A stretch of DNA of 64,000 nucleotides from NCBI GenBank assembly GCA_016584495.1, contig WAID01000003.1:2170001-2234000 (forward strand), given 5' to 3'. The position numbers and the translations under genes are program-made. How positions within the stretch are numbered: the stretch's first letter is position 1; each line of letters begins with the position of its first letter. The stretch comes from Celoporthe dispersa (taxonomy: Eukaryota; Ascomycota; Sordariomycetes; Diaporthales; Cryphonectriaceae). Under the pieces are notes generated by a model. The model saw only the letters and a list, made by a program, of their open reading frames with translations, ran no database searches and was not told where the DNA came from. Shown here piece by piece: positions 55,301 through 64,000 of this stretch.

Positions 55301-55980
55301 CGCGGGCAGGGTTGATGGAGCAGTGAAAAGTTACAGACAGGACAAGACAAGGTGAAGACAGGAGGCATGACAGGGGTGACAGGGAGACAGGGTGGAGCCT
55401 GGGGCCACCAGCACACGAAGTTGGACATCGGGCTGCATGTGTCTAGCATCGGCTACGGTACATGTGAGCATGGTGGGACTGCAGTACAAAAGGTAAGTAC
55501 CATATCCTCGGGTTCTTGATCAATTGCGTGGCCTCGAGTGGCCCAGTTCTGTGAGTCCCCACAAGAAGCAGCAGCCACACAAGCCTGGAGTGGGTTTTTT
55601 TTTGGGGGGAGGGTACTTTAGGTAGTGATAGCACAGTATTGGCAGGGCTTGTCAGGATACTCCGGCTGCTGGGCCCGAAGAACTAACCTTCTGTTCACCG
55701 ATGCAGAAGGGGAAAAAACGGTTATCGCCCCAAATAAGAAAAGGAAGAGGAAAGGAAAAAAAAAAGGTCAGGGGGCATACGTCACAGTCTGCCGGGGATG
55801 CCGCGTGCTGAAGACGTAGACTCTTCAGCAGACTGCAACGCATCTCTGCCGATCCAGCCCCGAGATTCCTCGTAATGAACTGGACATGCATGCGAATTGC
55901 GGCCAGATGCGTCCCAGGGTTTAATAATAGGATCTGCGACGATCAGATCAGACGGCTCCTCTTGCCCCTCCCGATCCCAC

Positions 55981-55997
55981 TACTATGGTACATAGTA
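55981..55997. repeat. Perfect short inverted repeat TACTATG-GTA-CATAGTA
   Basis: Seven-base arms around a GTA centre. One of several related TA/GTA-rich inverted repeats between 55.9 and 60.1 kb. Confidence 0.75.
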
Positions 55998-57166
55998 CAA
56001 GATTCCTCCCATTGGAACATTTACTATGCCATACCATACTGTTTAGAAGTCATGCCGCTAAAGAGATAATTACTACAAACTAGTCTGCTGTATGGTCTCT
56101 GCAGAATGCCTGTGGTCGCAGTACCTTGTGCTTCCGTATGTACCCCCCCGCTGCAGGTCGGCGGGAGCCGAGCATCCACGGCACTGCCATGTACGACTCA
56201 TGGCGTTCTCTCCTCATCAAAGGGGTAAAAAAGAAAAGAGAATCACAAAAAAAAAAAAAGGGAAGAAATGGTAAGCTGTCAAGGTCATACGAGAGCATAT
56301 CTATCTGGTACACAAAGGAGGGGTGCTGGCCCGTGCCTCTTCCGGTGCTTCCAAGATTGAGCGGTCGAAGGAAGAGGAACCACACTTTATCTCGAGGCAC
56401 GGTTCTCGATGGTTTCCCCTTCCTCTCGCCCAACTCGGCCAGCGTCTTGTCTCGTCCTGTCAGGTCCCCGGGCTCTGCTGTCGAGCATCACCGGTGCATG
56501 CCATGCCAACCTGCTGCTGCGACAGGTCGAGGCCGATCGGTCAATTTTTGTTCGCTGGTTCCCCCTGCAGGCTCTCCAGAAATACGTCAACCCATGAGAA
56601 GATCTCTCTGCTAGCACCTCGGGTACTTACGTGTACAGTGGCCCTAGGGCTGCGGTCAGGATACTTACACAGCAGTACTCGTACGCCCTTGACACCCGGA
56701 GTGGAGCCTGTATTTCGCGGACCGCGCCTGGTTCTCTGGGGGCCCAGCACAGCTGTGGGACCCTGCCGACTCGCGGGTGGAGGACCTTATCCATAGCTAC
56801 AGTACAACATGGACACGCGCCATGTTTTGTGTGCGGTACTGTGCTGCAGGCCATGCCATGGCCGATCCGATCTGTCGATTTTCTCTCCTCTCCTCTTTCT
56901 CCTGACGGGACCTTTTCTCCCCCTGTGTGAAGTCATACACGCCACGATGTGCGTGGGACCTGCCTCAGTCCAACACACATCCTGCCCGCCCTCGCCCTCG
57001 GGTCGATCCCTTATCACGATGCGCAGCAGCACCGTCCTCATCCCAGGGGATGAAGTCCACGCGCACACATATACCATTAGACCATCAATCACCACCATAG
57101 TGGGCACCCGACACCACAAGTGGGATGGACCCACGGGATCGACACATGGCATGCCAGCCCAGCGAT

Positions 57167-57193
57167 CAGCAGCAGCAGCAGCAGCAGCAGCAG
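57167..57193. repeat. (CAG)9 microsatellite
   Basis: Nine uninterrupted CAG units in apparently noncoding DNA. Confidence 0.9.
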
Positions 57194-58284
57194 CGAGCCG
57201 GAGGTTCGTTCTTGGTTCTCTGGCACCTTCCTGGGTCTCTCTGTCGACACGGTGAGTTCCTTCCCTCTCTTGTCTGGCCCATACTGTTGGAATTCCGGCG
57301 CCGGTTGCCCATCTCCTTCGTTCCTTCCTTCTACTCCTCGGATTGGACCCACCATCTTTTTGTCTGTTGGCTTGGCTCTTCCCACCCCTCGCTTGCTATC
57401 TTTCTTGGAGGGTGTCCATATCTACTATCTCGCTGCCGTACATAGGTGGAAACAGACACCCCCCAAGTGGTTCTTGGCTCGGCACCTGGATAACAACACC
57501 AAGGCGGTACTACTACAGTGGTACCACCATAGTATGTAATGTCAAAGTTTGCTTTCCCGCCCGTTATTCCTACCATAGCCACCCCATACATGGTACATTT
57601 TGTTCAGATGAAGAGGGACGCCGGACATAAGCACACCAGTCCACGAGGGCAAACCACCAAGACCACCCCCTGCCCACGCCTCGAGTAGCAGGTACAAGAG
57701 GTGGCGCCCGGCAGCGGCGTATTTCTCCGCTGCAGGTTGCAGGTATCAGCAACTTGGCGCAGCCACACTCAAGCTAAAATTGCAGCACCGAAGGTCCGAG
57801 GATTTCCAACCTGGGCGGACAGGGGACCTCCATGCCCCCTATGCCCTGCGCTTGAGATGGGGGGAGGGGGGCCGCGACGACGAGAGCTTGCTTGCTACTG
57901 ATGCTGCTTTCGTATTCTTGTATGCACACCCACCCACCCATCCGCTGCGCCCGATGTCATGTCGTAATACTATACAGCACAGGCACCATCAATAAACGCT
58001 GCCCCCCCCCCCTTTCCTCTCATCGCGCTTAGCACGTCGCGACAGTGTCAGTCCACACTTTTAAAGTTGTCGGTGTAGCAGCTGAGAGTGTCCTCTCTCC
58101 ATCTCTCGTGCAGGCCAAGACTGGACAGCAGCTGCTGCTGGATGAAAGTGGAGAAGCCGTGAGCCAGGCAGGAGGACAAGAGCTGCGTTCTTTTTTTTTT
58201 TCTCTCTCTCGTTTCTCCTTCTCCTCTTGTCTCTCTACACCAAGATGAAGGACCTACATACATAGTATTCTCCCACCGCCTCTG

Positions 58285-58312
58285 TAGTATTACTGTACTG
58301 GCAGTAATACTA
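58285..58312. repeat. Perfect inverted repeat, 11-bp arms, 6-nt loop
   Basis: Left arm TAGTATTACTG (58285-58295), spacer TACTGG, right arm CAGTAATACTA (58302-58312). Same 11-6-11 layout as the element at 4468-4495. Confidence 0.8.
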
Positions 58313-61300
58313 TGGTACCTCCGTAGACCCCGAGGGAGAACAGTTGGCCCGAGATCGAGGGAGGTTCGAGATCGGCAGGGTAGAACCAGCTGCCCGGAAG
58401 TCGAGCCCCATATGCAAGGTCGGGGCGATCATTCAGGTTGGTCACAAAAAAAACTTGGAAATGGGAAATTGGAAGAATGGCATCTTGACACACGGGCAGG
58501 ATCGTGCGGCCTAGGAAGCTGGTTTTGCGCCTCATGAACCCCTGCTGCTGCTGGTGCTGCTACTGCCGCTGTGTCTCCTCTTCTTGCTCCTTTCCTCCCT
58601 CACTCACCATTGCTACCATACTACCTACACAACAATATGGTGCTATGCCTGCAACGGGCTGGCTTGTTCCACCCACCCAGAGGACAACATACCCACCCTG
58701 GCGCTTTCCAGCGTTTTTTTCTTTCCCCTTCCATTCTTTCTTTCTTGCTTTCTCCAATCGCGCGCGGGCTGACGAGTCACAACGGGGAGGGGAACTAAAA
58801 AGTAATTCCCGCCAGCTTCTTTTCTGCGCTGTCCTATCCAGATCAGGCCTGGTCCTTTTTTTTTTTTCTATCCATAACCACAGTAGTCAGTATCACCCCT
58901 TCGGCATCGAGAACTTGACGCGCCAACGGTCGGGCCAAAAGGGGGTTTCGGTCGTCCGGGACAGGTGGGAAAGACGCTGCAGGGCCAGAAAAGGACCGAA
59001 GAGCAAGTAGCTATTAGCAGCGGCAGTAGAGGTAGTCAGTAGTGACGATCTCGTGCGTGCGATCCCCCTTGGGCTGAGCGTCCATCCTTGCACCCATCAC
59101 CTGCAAATCGGTGGTCGAGCCCGTCGAGACGACTTTCGCATGTCCGCGAAACCTCACAAATGGGGAGAAGAAGGAGAAAATAGGCGGAGACTGGCAACAC
59201 GCTCAACTTTGACTCCACACACAAGAGATGTGGTTCAATGACGCATCCGATGTGACCTTGACAGAGAGAACCAGGTGCACGGCTCGGATTCTCAAGCAGG
59301 TCCGGCAAGGTGACCCACGCACGCACCCTGGTGCTTGGTCAACCATTTCATCCTCTCTCTCTCTTTCGCCTCTCGATCGGACGCAAGACTTGCTCGCTCC
59401 AAGACCCCCCCCCCAAAAAATCCAGGATGTATCCTAGTCTTCGGTGCCACTAGAAGCGTGCCGAGGACAGATTCCCTACCGCCTTAGTCAGCATTCGATC
59501 TCGTAGGTTGGTCCCAGTCCGTTACTGCCATTTGCAGTGACTTGTTTGGCCATTTTGGAGGGGAAGGTACTATGTACCCAGCGTGGTAGGGTCCACTACA
59601 ACTCCTCCCACCACCACCACCTCTCCCGGATCTTTTTTCCTTCTCTCGAAAAGAGCCCCATTCCTCTTGAAATCCTTAGACCCTGCCTCTGCTGCTGCTG
59701 GCTCCCAGTACTATCCTGTCTGCCTGTTTGTCAGCCACAAAGAGAGAGGCGTAAAGAAGAAAAAGGTCAGGACGCGTCGCCCTGGACGAGGTTCGGCATG
59801 AACCGTGGGGGGGGTCTCTCGATGGCTCCATGGCCCCCCACCGATTTCCTACTGCCATGAACGTAGTATGGTACATACCATGGTTATTAATCTCTGGAGC
59901 AAGCAGCAAGCAATGCCGCGTGCAAGGAGATCCACCAGCCCCAGCCCAGCCATCTCTTCGAATCTTGGAGCGGACACAGGCAAGAGACCAAGGTCGGACG
60001 ATAAGCGGAGGTTATATCAGAGAGATACTATAGTACTGCTACTATGTACTATTGTGGGCTGGCCTGCCAATCTGAGCCGAAACTGGAGTCACCACCATAT
60101 CTTTTTGGCGTGTTCCCATGCCGGGATGGAACCTGCAGGTCGTCGTGGTGGTGCGTGGTGCGTGGTCACCAGCCGGTTCAACACGAGGCACCCTCCACAA
60201 CAAGCCTGCGTGGATACATCTTCTGCGCTTACGGCCTCCTGAGTGGACGGCTGGAGATAAACGCCTCCAAGGGAGAAGGGAAGAAGCAAGAAGAGATAGA
60301 TGAGAGCCTCTCCCTCGCTCACTCTCCTCCTCCCCTGCTGCAGCTCCTCGATCGCTTAGTTCTGCCTCCACCCCCACCCCCTCCCTCCCTCTTCCTCACG
60401 TCTGCAGCGTCTAGCATGCCCCAATCGAGCTCACATCTCCGCGATGACCGGCAGGCTCACCTGCATCTGCGACGTCTGACTGACAGCCCAGCCAGTGGTT
60501 CAGGTGGATGCACCAACCCACACCCTGTCAACCAATATGTTTTGTTGTCAGCAATCTGAGATATCTGGTCAAGACTGACGACCTCCCCCAGCGCATATCC
60601 TGTCCTGTCCCATACCAGGGCCCTCGAAGGTCCCGGAGCATTTGGAGCGGGAGCGCGATCGGGTGGTTCGCTTCCGAGATTGGTGTTCCCCTTTCCCATC
60701 ACCCTCACCTAGTCTGAGCCTTGTCTTATGGAGAAAAAGTCCGAGGCTCGTCACGGTGCGTGGTGGCAGTCTTAACTCCGCCCGAGACGGGACACGGATA
60801 CGGAGGAGAGATGGGGGCCCTGCCTCCTCCGGTCCACGGCTGCTCCGCCGGGTTTTTCTCTCTTCTGAGAGGCCCTCAGTTGGTAGCGTGGTGAGCAACA
60901 TCGTCTGGAAGTTGACGACCGGACACTCCCTTTGTGGCACATACTCTAGGATATGAGCATATCTAACTCACAGGTCCAGGAAGCTCCTCTCTCTCTCTCT
61001 TCTCTCTTTTCCTGCACCATCTCGGGATTGCAGGTAGTACGGATCAACAAATCATCTCCCCCAGGCCAGGCCAGGACTTTTGATCAGCTGTGGATTTCCC
61101 ATGGTCGGTATGGTCTCAGGGGGGTTGGCAGCCACCACTTCCCGTGTGAGCTGTAGCTGCAGCAGGGCTTCTCCGTCCAGGCCGTGCAGTACCGTTGCCA
61201 CAGGAGCTGACAAAAGAACACCATCAGCCGGGCTGTTCACTATACTGCCTTGTGTTACGTCCCTGATGCATGGCAACACCACCACCTGGGTCAGCTCAAT

Positions 61301-64000
61301 GCAGCAGGTCTTGCCAGTGAACCTTGCTAGCAGAGTCCCGGAATTCCAGCCAGCCAGCCCACTCTCAACGGTCATACCATGGCGCACGCCGCTGACGCGG
61401 AGGGCAACGAGCCGCCCCGGGGATTCGAGAGAAAGGACCCGTCATTTTAGCCCTGTTTGAGCACGACGACGCGCAGGCCAGCTAGTCTACCAGCCTACCA
61501 GAGATGGTCTGATCAGGTCCCACGCGCAACGGGATTTTTTTTTAAAAGGGGGGGGGAAGAAGCGAAGAAGAGGAAGAAAGGGGAAAGAAGAAAGGAAAAC
61601 ACCACTATTCTCACGAAGTTGGCCCCGTCCACGCGTCTGCAATGAACCGGGGCGGCGCGAACACTCCGGACCAAGGGGCCAATCCCCTCGCTCATCAAGG
61701 GGTTCTGGTGTCACTGGCAATCTCAGCCCCCTCCTCAAGCGTCTCGCACCGCCAAGATACGGTCTACCACGGTAGCCAACCGCGAAAGACGCCACGCGGC
61801 TGTAAAGGGGGGGTTGGACAGCTGCAGACGCATGCATAGGACCCGAGCAGCCCGTTTGTTGGCAGGGCTCCTCAGTCGAGGGCTTTCGAGTGTTCCCGTT
61901 GGGCTGAAGCCTGGCTGCCTGGCCGCCCCTCATCATTTGCGCCCGGAACCTGCAAGCTGCCGCGTGAGCTGTCAAGGCCACCGGTTGGTTGGGGGGGGGG
62001 GGTTGTAGTAATGTATGTATGGCTCGGAAGCTAGGCCGTCCGGATCTAGAGGGACGCTCTTGTGAGATCACCCCTACACACGTGGCTCTTTATTTTGCCT
62101 CTCGGTGTCTAGCTGTTGTCCTGTGCGTGGATACCACCCGACCGGAGGCGCAGGTCCCCACGACTTACTTCTGAGGATCGGATGAACGCGGCGGTCTCAA
62201 GGACAGCGTCGAGAGGACCAGGCCAAGAGACTCGTGCATATGTGCTGGCCCGGGCTGCAAGCCTCGCCACTATCGAGCCCTGCCCTCTCAGCTGAGAATA
62301 TTTAGAGCCGCATATTTTAACCGGGGGGCCGGGCGTGTTCTGGCGTGCCTGGCTTCCAATGAGCGGGCCGCCGTATTTTTTTCTTTCTTTCTTCTAGTCT
62401 CCCGCGTTTCTCTCTCTTAGAACCCAAGACGCGAATGTTACTTCTGACCGCTACTGAGCCCTTGTGCTTGGTAATTAGGTGTGGCGGCTGCCGTGACACC
62501 TTGCCGTGACCCCTTTCTCATTTCCGCAGCCTCCTATCTAGATTGCGACGACGGAAACTCGAGAGAGGCCGCCTCCGCCGGGGTTTTTGGTTCACGAGAC
62601 GCAGCTCAGCTCCAGGAGGAGAGTGGTACCTCGCCGCCCACATACCGTCTGTCTCTGGATGCCTCCTCAAGAGGCAACGAGGTAGCTCTCTGGCTGGCCG
62701 GGAGGGGAAAGGATGTCGCCACCTCTTCAGCTCCGCGACGACTCTTTCCGCCACGAGAAAAGTCCCAAAGGCGGTGCAATGATCTTATCGACACCTTGAA
62801 TGCCATTCCCAAAAAGAAACCCCCCTGTCGCCAACGACATCACCGCACGCGATCAGCAGCTTTTGTTCTATGAATAAATCGGATCATCAATCAATCAACA
62901 AATCCCCAGCCCCAATCTGGGCATGAACAACAGTGGCAAAAACATTTCTTTTCCCCCAACCCAGCTAGGGAATACTGTAAAAGGACCAAAACAAAGAAAA
63001 AATCCACGCGGCCAGCCGAACCACTCGGGCAGTGATCATCAGCCAGCCCACCCACATCTTGTCTCTCCCCCAGATCCGGTAAGGGGAAGAAGAAAAAAAG
63101 CAAGGGCTCACAGCCAACCAAGACTCGACACCACGGAGGGTAGGAAATCTCCGGAGGGGCATACGTAGAGAAGAGTAGATAGAAGGAGAGAGAAAAAGAA
63201 GAAAGAAGAAAAAAAGAAAGAGAGATCGGCATCATACATATTCGCAAAGATGGTGTATGTACTATATGTGCCTCCTTACACTCCGCCGCCGTCATCCACA
63301 CAGCGGCGAATTTCCCCGGGACATGCTGCATATACGGTAGTAGTGCGTGCTGTAGGTGGTGCGTCGGGCTGAAAATAGATAATTTCGTATGGGACTTGTC
63401 CTGCAGTAGATGCCCATCTCCGAAGATCCCTCCGCCCATCTCTCCTGATTCCCCGGATACCCCATTGGCCACTTGTACAGCAGAAGGCAATATGTCTAAG
63501 ACCCCCCCTCTGAGAATGTCTCAGCCTAGTGATGCAGGTACTGCAGCTATGCCCCGTGAGCAGCCCACCCCCCCCCTCCTCTTGCCATGGCGCCCTTGTG
63601 TCTACTCAAGACACGGACATGGGGGAACAGGATTCGTACTTGTGAGCTGATGATGGGTTTCTTTCCCTGGGCTGCAGGCCCTATGCGCTGTCCGGCGCAT
63701 TTCTGTGCTTATTGTGCCGTATGGCACAGGACACCGGGGTGAGGGCTATGTTTGCTGCGGTGGTGCAGGCACAGATCATAGTGGCAATGATGTACACCCT
63801 GCAATATGCACCGAGCCGCGCCACCGAGGGCTGGAACAGTTCTCGTCGTTTCCTGTTGGTTGGTCGTCCCACCCCTTCCGGGGCGCGACGTGCCATGCAT
63901 GGCCTGATACTACTGTGGCATATCCCGTGGTGCTAGGTCTGGAAAAGTCTCGGTGTCGAATGGTGAAGCCGAGGACAATCGTGCGTTCTAGGCCGGGGCA

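Larger units (their letters stand above)
52370..64000. other. 11.6-kb region without a convincing gene
   Basis: I examined both strands and found no frame with family resemblance, and no chain of exons that splice into one. Open frames here are about 60-190 codons and compositionally random-looking. The DNA has many homopolymer and CT/GA tracts (52500-52512 G; 53975-54035 T/C; 58190-58215; 58855-58868; 60983-61010), a (CAG)9 run (57167-57193) and several short TA/GTA-rich inverted repeats (listed). It could be the regulatory and leader region of a gene beyond 64000, or contain noncoding transcripts; sequence alone does not decide. Confidence 0.45.

Overview
The window is nuclear DNA of a filamentous ascomycete (Pezizomycotina, most likely Sordariomycetes). 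Spliceosomal introns are mostly 60-165 nt with GTRNGY donors, and the gene set is typically fungal: SUB2, Atg29, Hsk3, Ivy1-like, Tom5, AL-1/AL-2-type carotenoid genes. Coding sequence is GC-rich, intergenic DNA is full of CT/GA tracts, and there is an NLR-like gene remnant. There are no bacterial operons, CRISPR arrays or rRNA genes, and I found no convincing tRNA.

Layout. 0.2-14.6 kb is metabolic and mitochondrial: glycine decarboxylase P-protein (-), Tom5 (+), an Lsb1/Pin3-like SH3 protein (+), 2-methylcitrate dehydratase (-), a peroxisomal TesB-type acyl-CoA thioesterase (-) and an uncharacterised multi-pass membrane protein (-). 15-18 kb holds a decayed NLR-like N-terminal fragment and a small 12-cysteine protein. 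18.2-23.5 kb is a divergent carotenoid pair, lycopene cyclase/phytoene synthase (-) and phytoene desaturase (+), which together convert GGPP to cyclised carotenes. The desaturase carries a 42-residue serine tract encoded by a microsatellite. 24.4-27.8 kb holds a flavin monooxygenase and a beta-carbonic anhydrase. 27.8-31.3 kb is repeat-rich and ends in a Myb/SANT-like gene with a minisatellite-encoded tail. 31.9-41.4 kb holds acyl-protein thioesterase and a LigB-type dioxygenase (divergent), then ATG29 and NUP53/35 (divergent), then an IVY1-like gene. 43.4-52.4 kb holds SUB2 and RPR2 (divergent; RNA export and RNase P), HSK3 (kinetochore) and a ketopantoate-reductase-like gene with a long disordered tail. 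52.4-64 kb shows no convincing gene.

A property of the whole window matters for every reader. Eleven otherwise well-conserved genes contain single-base indels (about 16 in all, usually in G/C runs) that break the frame. When each is treated as one missing or extra base, all eleven genes regain family-like sequence and a total length divisible by three. I read these mainly as assembly errors, not pseudogenes. The exception is the NLR fragment, which has real-looking nonsense changes. Exon boundaries below were worked out by hand from splice motifs and family conservation.
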